Shown piece after piece: positions 46,108-53,175 of a stretch of DNA of 64,000 nt; position 1 is the stretch's first letter; each line of letters starts with the position of its first letter. The notes under the pieces were generated by a model. It worked only from the letters and a program-made list of their open reading frames with translations, made no database searches and was not told the origin of the DNA. The position numbers and the translations under genes were made by a program. Source of the DNA: Ectocarpus siliculosus (taxonomy: Eukaryota > Sar > Phaeophyceae > Ectocarpales > Ectocarpaceae). The stretch is from positions 3,680,378 through 3,744,377 of the forward strand of contig FN649737.1 of NCBI GenBank assembly GCA_000310025.1, in the 5' to 3' direction.

Positions 46108-49100
46108 GAGATTTTGTCCGAAGGCAGCGGTTCTCCCCGAAAATGCTACCATACCATTTATTTGGTACACCCGAAGGACAAGTCAGTTTGACCCGGTGTC
46201 GGGGGCCTTTGAGAATGCAGTGCATTTAAGAATGCAGTGCGGACATTTGATATTCAATCACCCAGTGCAGTAAGGGGGAAGGCAAAGGCGAGCAATAGCT
46301 TCCAGGATTGGTTCGTCAAACAGGGGACCGGCAGAAAAGACTTGGATCTGTCCGTAGTTACGTTGGAATTCACGATTTGTATGTAACGGTATGTTTGTGT
46401 ATATTGCTACTATGTGGTGTGTCTGGTGTCCCATGACTATACGTTTTGTTTCGCGAGAACTCTAAGAGGTGGTGACTACCAGAGGAGAGTTCAGAAGGAG
46501 TTCGTCGGTGCCAATAGGCTTGTGCTCAATTTAGCAACACGGTGCAGTCTATTCCCTCACCCGCATGGAGTCGTTATTGCCATATTTTCTGTTGTCATCA
46601 ACGTTGTCTACGATGTTGTCGTTGATGCTGTGTTTGGTGTTGTCGTTGATTTTGTCTTTGATGCCTTCCTTCATCTCGTCACTGATTCTTTGTTTGGTGT
46701 GTCCGTGAAGCTGTCCTTGATGTTGTCTGTGGTGTTACTTTGATGTTGTCTTTGGTGTTGTCCTGAATACTATAGACCGCGGAGGCGGAGTCTTTGATGC
46801 GAAGGGCGAGGGAAAGAGAGCGTCAGGGCGCAGAGCAAGACCGTCGAAGAGAGAGCGACAGGTGCGGGCAGCAACAGGGATTACATATTTTTTGCTACAC
46901 GACGGGTGCTGCTGTGGAGCACGTGCAGACAATTTTTTTTCTGTCTTGCGGCCAATGTCGCTTATTCCTCCGACGTGTTTGCAACGCGAGGATGCAGAAG
47001 AATTATGGTACATGTAAAGCCTAAGACCCTTACCCTGTCTCTATGGCCGCGAATTGGAATTGTTTTGGCAGACGGGCGGTGGAACGTGAGCGGCAGGCGC
47101 TGTCTTTGCAAAAGGCAGCGCTCGAGAAAGAGGCCGGAGCTCTGCAGCATCAAGTGGCCGCCCTCTTGGAGCAAAGGTAACAAGCGGGGCAGTCGCATTT
47201 CTTTTTATACGGACATGGGTTAAAGTCGATGCCATGCATGCTAGAGGTTGTTGACCCCTACCACTACCGCATCTCTTCCATAAGTCCGGACGGATGTAGC
47301 CGACGCGGCGAACCGAAAGGCACAAGCGTGTTCCAACGTGGCGAGGCCTAGGAACGATCTTCGGCTGAGCTCACCCGGTGGACTGGCACATGTACCCCTG
47401 CCGGTTCAACGCTGACCCCATGTCTGTTCAAATGTTTAATCCCCACCATGTGGTTTTTATCCCACCTTGATGATGGCAGAACCGTGGCGCAGAACGCTCT
47501 CGGAAGCAACAACAGCAATAGCAGCGCCAACGCTCTTTTCCAGGAGGCCGAGAACCGCATGCGACAGGCCGAGTTCCGCCACGAAAGGGCCGAACAACGA
47601 GAGGCCGCCGCCGCACAGCTTGAAGCCGCATTGAGGATTCGCGGCGCGGAGCTGTCAACTCGGGAAGAGGCAATATCTGCGGCGGCGGAGCTTTCTCTGG
47701 CGGCCTCTCAGAAACAAGCATCGTCGTTGTCTGTGCGAAACAAGGGGGCCACGCGAAGATCGCCTGCCACCACTGTGGGCAAGCAACAGCAAGCACCACC
47801 TCCGGCGGACGATTTTTCTCTGGCAGTTTCAGAAGGGCAGGGATGGGCGGTTCCCGGCTCGCAGTCGCTCGCGCTCGGCTCGTCCATCCGCGAAGCCTCC
47901 GCGTCGTCTTACCACGGCGGCGGCGGCGTCAGCTGGGGTGGTGCTGGTACCGGCGATGGACCCGGCAAGAACCGGGAAGCCAACACAGGGCTGTCCGGTG
48001 TGCGCTTGCAAGGCGGGTCGCGCGCCGGCGTGGACGTGGAAACGCGAGAGCGGCAGCTCGAGGAGTGGTCTAACGCTCTAGCCGAGCAAGCAAGCGCCAT
48101 GAGGGAGCAGGCGCTGAGGCTGGAGACTGCCTACGACCGGCTCAGGGAGAGAGAGGCCCAGCCGTCGTTCGAGCACCACGAGTCGGAAAGGCACCGCGGT
48201 GGGGGTGGTGGGGAGGCTGATAAGAATGACGCCGCTGACGAATCCCAGAGCATCACGTTGCAAACCGGGATGCACCACGAGCAGCGGCGCGTTGGAACGG
48301 ATCCGTCTCAGGCTCGAGCCGCGACGACTCCCGCTGTCGCCGGTAGCGCCGTTGGCAGCACTAGGGATGCCGCCAGCGAGAGCCAGCAGCTGCAGCAGAG
48401 CCGACACCTAGAGCAGGAGACTGTCCGACTGGCTGAGAAGGCCAGGGAGCTGGATGCCGAGAGACATCGCCTCAAGCTGGCGGCCGAGTCCGCCGAGAAG
48501 GAGCACGCCCGGGCACAAGCGGAGCGACAAGCCGCCTCGGACGCGACTAGAGACGCGGCGACCCTGAGGGTCGCGTTGGAGCGGGAGAAAACCCGGCTGG
48601 ACGCCGAGAAAGGGGGACTGGCGGCGGAGAGGAGCCTGCTGGCAGCCGAAAGGGGAAGGCTTGCGACGGAACGGTCGCGTACTCGGAGAGAGGACGAGGC
48701 GGTCGCTCGTATGGGCTCAGCAGGTTTCCCGGGAGATGTGGAGGGGGGGAAAAACGACGAGAGTCAAAGCGCGGGTGTTTCGGGGGTCGAGTCTCAGGCC
48801 GCTGTCGCGGCCAGTGCTGCCGGGTTCGGAGAACGACCGGCCGGTTTAACAAGCACGCACGATAACGTTGGTTCCGCGGAAGCCGGCCACAACGCGTTGA
48901 GCACGCCGGTTGCAACCACGGGTACGACCATGGCGGCGGGGAGTCACCCGACGTCCGCCGGGGTGGCGGAAAGGCAGGGTCGTGCTGACCCAGCAAGTAT
49001 GGGGCAAGTTATTTCCACCGAGGGTGGTAGCGGTGCTGCTGCTGCTGCAGAGGAGACGAAGGCTTTCTCGCCGCGTCCACCAAGGACAGAGGTGCCGCTT

Positions 49101-51669
49101 GACCACCGGATAGAGCCCGCTGCCCCCATGGTCCAAGAAGCGCCGGAGACGCCGGTGGCCCGGATGGAGCAATCCGCACAACCTACAACCCCAGCCGGAC
49201 GCCGACTGGGGTCGGAATCGGTCAGCGTATCGGATCTCGCACGAGCGGTTTCGGCTGCGCCAGGAGACCAATCCTCGCTGCGCTCCGCACTACCCGAACC
49301 CGAGGCTCTGAACGGGGACGATGATTCGGCCGTCAGCAGGGCACAGGAGACCCCTGAGGTGTTGGACAGGAACGGCTTGTCCCCTCGCGTTCCTCAGCGT
49401 CGACGAGGCGGCGACGCGGAGCCCCCAAGGCCGACTCGGCGAAGCAGTGGTCGTGGCCGAGGCAGCAGCGACGCCCGGCGTGGTACGAGCGCTCCGACGG
49501 TGGAGAGCCTACGGCGACGACTCCAAGGAGGCGAAGGGGGGCGATGGGGGGCGGGTGAACCCCGCGGGGGCTCCTCTTCCGACGAAGATTCGTCCCCTGG
49601 TGCCGCCAAGCCAATAAGCCGGAGAGCCAGCGGGGCAGCAGCAACAATAGAAGCAGACTCAACAGCGGTGGCAGCAGCAGCAGCAGCAACAGCAGCAACA
49701 GCAGGGGGCCGATCACCAATCAGCAGCCCCTCCCTCTCCTCCCTGGGGTCTCCTCCATTGGCTGGAACCGGCAGAGGAGGCCGGTTGGGCCAGGCCCACC
49801 GGCCGGTCCCCGCAGACTCGTTCCTCGCCCGGCTCCACGCGAGGCTGGCCGGAGCGGACCACACCCTCCGGCAGTCGCTCGGCAGGCGAGAAGCCCTGCT
49901 GAGTAGGTTCGGGACGGACGGTAGCAGCAGCGTGGCCCCCACGAGCGAGGGGGAAGACACGTCCGACCAGAACGGCCGCTCTGTGGACGCCTCGCCCGAG
50001 ACTACAGCCTCGTCTTCTTGCTCGCCGCAGGACGGGGTCGGTCGTGGCGCCGCGGCGGCGGGGCATGCCAGGAGCGGTAGCGACAGTAGCATCGTCAGGG
50101 GCGACCTCGGGCTCGGCCTGGAAGCATCCCCTGGGACGGATGCAAAAGGGGGTCGTTTCGGGTTCACGGACGGAGGAGGAGGTGGTGGAGGAGGAGGAGG
50201 AGNNNNNNNNNNNNNNNNNNNNNNNNNNNNNNNNNNNNNNNNNNNNNNNNNNNNNNNNNNNNNNNNNNNNNNNNNNNNNNNNNNNNNNNNNNNNNNNNNC
50301 TGCTCTAGGTGTCGGCTCTTGCTCCGGCTGCTGGCTCTCGCTAGAGTGGTGGTGGTGGTGGAGGAGGAGGAGGAGTGGGAAGAACACCGCCCCGTAAGGT
50401 AGACTCTCGGAGAGGGGACGAGACGAGAAAGCAGTCCCGCCTGGCGCCGCCAATCACGGTGCGCTCTCGGGGATCTAACCCGGTACGACAAAACGCTTCG
50501 CAGGCGTCATCAACGGCCGCACCTGACAATACTTTGCCCGTAGCAGCCGCAGCAACAGCAGGACCACCCTCCGCACAAGCAGCTCGTGGCGGGGTTAGAA
50601 GAACAGCTGTTGCTCGTGCAAGCGGGTACGGGCGGGCGGCGGGCAGCGACACGGACGATACCGAGGCGGAAAAGGAAAACCTCAGGGAGCTCATGCTGGC
50701 TCTGGGCGCTGTAGATGTTCGCGACGGTGACGGCGATGCGAGTGCGGAAGACGACGAGGGCGGGCGAAGACACGGTGTTGGGGACGGTGTAGAGGCGAGA
50801 GATGAGGCTGGCAATGTTTCCGCAGGTCGTGGGGATGTGGTCAGCGTTTCTGATGGATACGACGGCGACCATGTGATAGCGGCTGCAACGGGCGAAGCTG
50901 ACGCAGGAGGTGGTAACACCCTCATGTCGTCAGTGAGGGCGCAGAACGAAGACATCTCGTCTCGCCTGCAGGACATGTCACTACAGGTCAGTCCACACAA
51001 TGTTCCTATGACAACTTTCTTCTTGTTCTTGCGTCCATTTTCTTGGTGCCGTTACCTGCACTTTGTCCTACGGTATGTTACCTGGCTTCACGAGTGGGGA
51101 GGTTCGATCCGGAGTGGTGTAGGAGGGCTCTCCTGTGATGCATACCTTCGTCCTGAACGCAGGAGTTGTCGAGCAATGTATCCCCTGACGTACAAGCTGT
51201 GAATATACTTGGTACGAAAACGTATGTCCCCGACCAAATTTGACTTAGTCACGACCTACGTAGCCGCCCGACGTTGGACAAGGTTGCCCGCTGCCCCGTC
51301 GGGCGGCCGGCTGCTGTAGGCCAGAGTCAGACGGGGCTCAGAGCAAAGCAACCTCTGAAGTACGCGTCAAAGCTCGGGGAAGATGATCGTCATCACAGAA
51401 ATCGCTGATAGTTCACCGAACGACCGTGTACTCGCAGCCAAATCGACCTATGTTGAAATGTGTTCGGTGGCGGTTGCTGTTGAGAAGCACGATGACCACT
51501 AGACCATTAGTCAGCGCTGACTATTTACTCTTGTTGTGGATGTGCTTCGCTTTGGATGTTGTTGTGGCCCATTAAGCAAACGCCTTGCCTCGACCATTCT
51601 AAACAACAGGAAGCGTTGGGCCTGTCATCATCGGCTTCGTCTCCGGCGTCCGCGGCACCAGAAGGCTGA
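4017..51669 (+). CDS. Giant coiled-coil protein gene, 52 visible exons, about 3,900 aa
   Basis: Fifty-two exons join without a frame break from ATG 4017 to TGA 51667-51669, apart from the assembly gap at 50203-50299. Coordinates are given in the exon-block entries. The start is the first in-frame ATG after a stop at 3921 and sits in a CCCATGG context. About 2,500 residues are Glu/Arg/Lys/Ala/Leu-rich with heptad spacing, so a very long rod is expected. The N-terminus is Ala/Ser/Gly-rich and the C-terminal 900 or so residues are mostly disordered. There is no signal peptide, membrane segment or catalytic motif. I do not recognise the family. Centriolar, basal-body or cytoskeletal coiled-coil scaffolds have similar composition, but composition alone does not assign a role. 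Introns are mostly phase 0 or phase 2; phase 2 junctions almost always split an Arg codon. One intron carries a 6.8-kb mobile element. Confidence 0.85.
4582..4745 (+). repeat. Intron 1 minisatellite beginning in the 5' splice site
   Basis: Three units of 54-56 bases. The first contains the real donor (cgcccaggtgagtga then cagatggtgatttgg). The next two contain cgctcaggtgtggga and cgctcaggttgtggg followed by the same cagatg(g/t)tgatttgg block. The repeats therefore copy exon end plus donor. Confidence 0.75.
6121..6162. repeat. (TCTG)n/(TC)n microsatellite in intron 2
   Basis: Five TCTG units pass into a TC run. Intronic, no coding content. Confidence 0.9.
7502..7670 (+). repeat. Intron 4 tandem duplication next to the donor
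   Basis: Two diverged units of about 78 bases: gagcggt...gacggtagaca...gttggaaccgttcg and gagcggtgtagacggcagaca...cttggaacggttcgg. The first unit starts at the donor (aaggtgagagcgg) and the second follows tagtaggagcgg. Confidence 0.6.
8890..9033. repeat. Intron 5 minisatellite
   Basis: About five units of 26-28 bases around cacctacccttcactccgcg, running up to the acceptor of exon 6. Confidence 0.85.
11470..12355 (+). repeat. Intron 8 minisatellite carrying 3' splice-site copies
   Basis: Roughly ten diverged units of about 85 bases. Each has a variant of tgaatcaatcgattgaat, then gtcttgatctgcaac, then a pyrimidine-rich end such as gtatctcaggag. The last unit supplies the acceptor of exon 9 (gtatctcag/GAGGAG). 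Earlier copies with the same AG occur near 11695, 11848, 12014 and 12205. Confidence 0.8.
14712..14775. repeat. TTG/CTG trinucleotide repeat in intron 12
   Basis: A run of TTG then CTG then TTG/TTA triplets starts five bases after the exon 12 donor. The Cys-, Leu- or Ala-rich ORFs across it are repeat translations. Confidence 0.9.
15527..15790. repeat. Intron 14 diverged tandem duplication
   Basis: Two copies of about 130 bases share aaatgagaacaacgc(g/t)gt, a ttctg(g/t)...gag block and tgtccagcagg/atccagcagg. Confidence 0.55.
16790..17040 (+). repeat. Intron 16 minisatellite beginning in the 5' splice site
   Basis: About six units of 35-45 bases. The real donor lies in ggttggaggtgagtcgtccc; later units contain ctggagatgagtcatct, agtggtgagccgtcccctc and ctggagatgattagtcccc. 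Confidence 0.75.
17425..18200. repeat. Two adjoining minisatellites in intron 17
   Basis: The first, about 17425-17770, has units near 60 bases around tcctagcgcaaca and gcgagcctcaattt. The second, about 17980-18190, has four units near 58 bases around tacatgagagtttctgctt. A non-repeat spacer lies between them. Confidence 0.8.
18660..18835. repeat. Intron 18 minisatellite
   Basis: Three units of about 55 bases around gctacgcttcttggttccgg and gagtagctggt. Confidence 0.85.
20735..21060. repeat. Intron 22 diverged repeat
   Basis: About two and a half units near 100 bases, sharing ggtcgtg(c/t)tcattgc, aagctc(t/a)gta, gaaac and ctcctggtcgtagcg-like blocks. Confidence 0.5.
25190..25420 (+). repeat. 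Tandem copies of the exon 28 end and its donor
   Basis: Exon 28 ends in gcaacttcgaggacctgcag then cgacag/gcacgt. Two diverged copies follow near 25270 and 25354 (ttcgaggacctttatagcgc; tttgaggacctgtgtagcgc). The unit of about 80 bases spans exon end, donor and the first intron bases. Confidence 0.75.
26601..26640 (+). repeat. GTACG/GTGTG run starting at the exon 30 donor
   Basis: The donor GTACG is itself the first unit of a run gtacggtacggtacggtatg that passes into gtgtg repeats. Confidence 0.8.
27190..27390 (+). repeat. Intron 31 minisatellite beginning in the 5' splice site
   Basis: Four units of about 53 bases. The real donor is gagaggtattgcatgacgtc. Later units have ataagtttgcatgacgtcat, gagaggtttgcatgacgtca and taggtctgcatggcgccat. 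Confidence 0.8.
29932..29966 (+). repeat. Interstitial telomere-type (CCCTAA)n tract at the exon 35 donor
   Basis: After exon 35 (ending CAG at 29931) the intron starts gtaaccctaaccctaaccct and continues through one variant unit (ccctag) to 29966. The donor GTAACC is formed by the first unit. Repeats of this type are the telomere sequence in many algae. Confidence 0.9.
30895..31075. repeat. Intron 36 minisatellite
   Basis: About four diverged units near 45 bases around gtagggcaagagtgaaat and ggcatgggaagagtga. Confidence 0.75.
32107..32162. repeat. (CAA)n microsatellite in intron 38
   Basis: About seventeen CAA triplets with one CGA interruption. The poly-Cys ORF on the other strand is a translation of this run. 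Confidence 0.95.
32960..33197 (-). repeat. Split direct repeat B2 (outer end of element)
   Basis: Matches 33530-33767 base for base over 238 bases at an offset of 570. Its outer edge starts tttattttg after the flank ggcttcgcg. The small ORF in it is duplicated with the repeat and is not evidence of a gene. Confidence 0.93.
33266..33531 (-). repeat. Split direct repeat A2
   Basis: Matches 39510-39774 apart from one base (caccagcttt versus caccagttt). It abuts B1 at the shared TTT near 33530. Confidence 0.93.
33530..33767 (-). repeat. Split direct repeat B1
   Basis: Identical to B2 at 32960-33197. It lies directly downstream of the recombinase stop in the element's orientation, as expected for this class. 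Confidence 0.93.
33809..35017 (-). CDS. Tyrosine recombinase (phage-integrase fold) of the mobile element
   Basis: A single uninterrupted ORF of 402 codons from ATG at 35017. The N-terminal part (about residues 40-140) has the SAM-like core-binding look (SSRRTYTSGFNSWCTF; ISGKLTAVQHFH). The catalytic set is visible: Arg193 in LFITRSDEVF, Lys244 in GHKADQEQKG, His332 and Arg335 in HSLRIGG, Trp359 in the GKW position where many members have His or Trp, and the likely nucleophile Tyr367 in AYKPY. The enzyme would join a circular copy to the genome through short core homology. It starts about 40 bases after the gag-like ORF ends, so the two may share a transcript. All key residues are present, so it could be active. 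DIRS-type recombinase fits the repeats better than Crypton. Confidence 0.9.
   Translation of the reverse strand: MAAHLPLNRTAARRSTRGWLQGYQQVQDLGQAGRDFVTDVLACSFVEHSVASSSRRTYTSGFNSWCTFRRLTEKPKFLGQRAGDLHVWELIDFVAWCFESEGNLASTISGKLTAVQHFHRLEASVELDLSSPMLKCALRGIARNHVAVGTVRRVRLPVSWRMLLDGESASQNWGEGGRVMWLCLCLSYLFITRSDEVFANDAGRVHEAHCLTRADVALFAGETQLVFSHYRRADRVEMRFRGHKADQEQKGNIRVRTRDEVTGPQSGVRARGGAVALVVELLSCHATFPDSAPLASYRSGRAVRVVRYTAALRALREVVAKSGRNPQEYALHSLRIGGATALASGGDIAERVIQREGKWRSDAYKPYALNNVEDSRRVSRKLTDGSRIVSRQPGEGTVWGNG
35058..35928 (-). pseudogene. gag-like ORF with CCCH zinc finger, frame broken at a G9 run
   Basis: The upstream part, 35928-35467, encodes an Arg/Ser/Thr-rich disordered segment followed by a short coil (ADETELASLRGLVDGLREEL). 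The downstream part, 35540-35058, is in another frame and encodes the finger CFAFNSSSGCHDRNCPHIH (C-x8-C-x4-C-x3-H) and a Gly/Arg-rich tail. The two frames overlap at a run of nine G on the coding strand (35540-35548); eight G would make one continuous ORF. It could be a mutation, a sequencing error or a slippery site. A nucleic-acid-binding gag is inferred from position and the finger; there is no sequence-specific match I can name. Confidence 0.6.
36325..38360. repeat. Minisatellite inside the mobile element, about two dozen units
   Basis: Core gcttccactcattggcgcgt flanked by cacgggt and cccgt(g/a)ctgatacgtg, with spacers of two or three alternating types (a T-run plus cgatgcgttgg..., or gaaactgacaacacatatg). 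Units are 45-100 bases. The ORFs with repeated HSLARPV or LPLIGAS peptides on plus and SGSTRA on minus are translations of this array, not genes. The array is artificially lengthened by the flanking duplication around the gap. Confidence 0.92.
36836..36935. other. Assembly gap (100 N) inside the minisatellite
   Basis: The 603 bases before the gap (36233-36835) and after it (36936-37538) are the same apart from one visible difference (gtgcagata versus gtgctgata). This looks like two contig ends that overlap but were not merged. Confidence 0.9.
39170..39265. repeat. Short direct repeat in the element's 5' region
   Basis: gagtacgtctcggttgggac and gagtacgtctcggttgggat occur about 50 bases apart, each flanked by ttttttttcttcag. 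It lies between A1 and the minisatellite. Nothing else is recognisable in 38400-39509. Confidence 0.8.
39510..39774 (-). repeat. Split direct repeat A1 (5' end of element)
   Basis: Copy of 33266-33531. The outer edge ends ccttccttt and the flank continues aattctgac, giving the TTT shared with the other junctions. Confidence 0.92.
42720..42762 (+). repeat. Tandem 21-base duplication of the exon 43 donor
   Basis: gcgagaagaggtacggtggg is followed directly by gcgagaagaggtactgtggg. Both copies carry an AGGTAC donor. The first is used here because its phase 2 end fits exon 44; use of the second would add seven codons in the same phase. Confidence 0.85.
44690..44746 (+). other. Candidate cassette exon duplicated from exon 45
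   Basis: gcatctgtag/GTGGGAAAAC opens a 57-base stretch (19 codons, phase 0 at both ends) that closes at ATGCAG/GTAGTC. It encodes KLEGEQQEL, almost the same as WLEGEQQEL in exon 45. It could be included or skipped without changing frame. It may instead be a decayed copy. Confidence 0.4.
46040..46107. repeat. (GA)n microsatellite in intron 47
   Basis: About 34 GA dinucleotides with one AA interruption, about 70 bases after the exon 47 donor. Confidence 0.95.
47480..51669 (+). other. Giant gene exons 50-52: last coils, disordered tail, stop
   Basis: Exon 50 starts at 47480 (A completing an Arg codon) and is open to the gap at 50203. It holds three shorter coils (about 47540-47740, 48035-48170 and 48370-48700) separated and followed by Ser/Gly/Pro/Arg-rich disordered sequence. 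A lone helical patch, DSFLARLHARLAGADHTLR, lies near 49818. After the gap, exon 51 is best read as 50345-50986 from the acceptor ctctcgctag: upstream stops at 50306 and 50342 close that frame, so an intron probably spans the gap. Exon 51 contains an acidic patch and ENLRELMLALGA. Exon 52 is 51610-51669, encoding 19 residues and TGA. Confidence 0.75.
50203..50299. other. Assembly gap (97 N) in a poly-Gly coding tract of the giant gene
   Basis: GGA/GGT triplets precede the gap (50173-50202), and GGT/GGA triplets recur after it from about 50345. The coding frame before the gap does not continue into exon 51 at the stated length, so either the length is wrong or an intron spans it. Confidence 0.9.
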
Positions 51670-53175
51670 GGGAGAGAGAAGGGTTGCTTTGTTGCTGGAT
51701 ACCATTGTTTTTACCAAGAGTCGAAATCAAGCAAGTATCGTTTCGAGGCCTTGTCTTTTTGCTAGCCACCTCTCTCGCCTCGTGCTAGACTGCTGATTGT
51801 AATTTCTAGTGTTCTGTACAACCCCCTCAATGTAGTTTGGTGTGTTGTGGGCATTACACAAAAAGGGGGGTCCAATATGTAGAAAGGTTGCTGTTTTTTG
51901 TTTGCTCACAGTACGTTTGGTGCGGAGTGTTGTGAGTTTTCGTGTGTCCTAGTTGTAGGCGTGTTTAAGTTGGGGTTGGGAATAAGTAGGGCTTCACGTC
52001 GTCCAGTTGTACGTAGGGCGGTGGAGCCCGCCCACTGTAACTCCAGTACGGTGTGGAAGGTGTTGTACAGGGTGTTGGAGGGCATTTGATGACAGCAGTT
52101 TAATTGTTTTTACTTTAATAAAAGTTTCGGCAAGTCTATCGCCACTCAGCAGTAGTCGTTCTTGTACCGTGAGTACACATGCCTGCACCATCTACTCTGG
52201 GCAACATCATAAGGATGATTACGGATGCTCGACGTTATTAGGGTGCAAAACGGGTAGGGAGCGCATGTCGCTTGCATGGAAGGCGAAGGAGAAGAGGCAG
52301 AATGTAAACCAGGATTCGATCGAACCGCTTTCTACGCATATATGTTAGCCCCTGTACCTCCGGGAATCACCCTGCCGCACACGGCCTCGGCAACACCCAA
52401 CCAAGCACACCACCACCGTTGCACGGTCGGCATGTTACTGTCTATTCGTCGCCGGAACTTTCTATTGGTCGTGGCATAGAACCATCGCGGTTTTTTTTTT
52501 CGTTTTCTGGCGAAAACGTTCCAAACGCAAGCACGCGACACAGCGACGGTACAAACCGAAACCTCGGCAGCGCCGCTGCCATTGTTGTGACATGGACCCC
52601 CCACTATCTGCGGTGGCTGCTGCTGCTGCTGCAGCGAGAGAAAACACTACCACGTTTAATTCAGCGACACCTCGCGTTCTCCGTCACAGCCTACACCAAC
52701 GCCCCTGCCCCCCATCCCAACCCATGTGATATTTCGTCTGAACTCATATATTGTGTACTTTATTCACACCTGATTGCCATGTAGACATCGCAAACAAATA
52801 CAGGGGGTCTCTGCCAACTCCTTGAAACAACACGATACAACATTTGTTACGCCTTTGTACTCAGCAATCGCAAGTAACCCACGTTTAGAGCACGGCACCA
52901 CAGCAGTGCTTCCTCCTGCCTTGCGGTGGTGCATTTCTGTTGAGAAGCTACGATGCCGATACAAGAATACGTCGCGGTGCCCTGTTTCAATTTTATCGCG
53001 AAAAGCGCGTAGTAGGCGTTACCCACCTTTCCATATAAACATGCCAAGAGGTTTCGATTCTACCAGGAGCTTGCGCCCACGATAAAAAAATGGTTTGAAC
53101 GATTGGAAGATAAAGACGGCAGAAATGACACGAGGATCCCTTCCGACGACATGGCGCAAAAATTGAAAAGCGCCT
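51670..53175. other. Convergent 3' regions of the giant gene and the ureohydrolase
   Basis: No coding exon is supported. AATAAA at 52117-52122 on the plus strand is a plausible poly(A) signal for the giant gene. Its reverse complement at 52759-52764 could serve the ureohydrolase on the minus strand. Both UTR lengths are inferred. Confidence 0.55.

Larger units (their letters stand above)
40434..47176 (+). other. Giant gene exons 40-49: coiled coil with exact heptads
   Basis: Exons: 40, 40434-40615 (end phase 2); 41, 40934-41161 (2); 42, 41699-41815 (2, GC donor GCAAGG); 43, 42405-42731 (2); 44, 43543-43612 (0); 45, 44136-44255 (0, donor GTCAGT); 46, 45003-45134 (0); 47, 45762-45971 (0); 48, 46776-46861 (2); 49, 47072-47176 (2). 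Exon 43 encodes about ten near-perfect heptads (for example VSKKEAG, VSNKEMD, VSEKERR), the most regular coil in the protein. A 57-base in-phase candidate cassette exon lies at 44690-44746 between exons 45 and 46. Confidence 0.82.

Noticed and set aside
47448-50402. Single ORF of 984 codons reading through the gap
   Set aside because: The part before the gap is real exon 50, but it starts at an acceptor (47480), not at the ATG 47448. The frame after the gap is an artefact of the N count.
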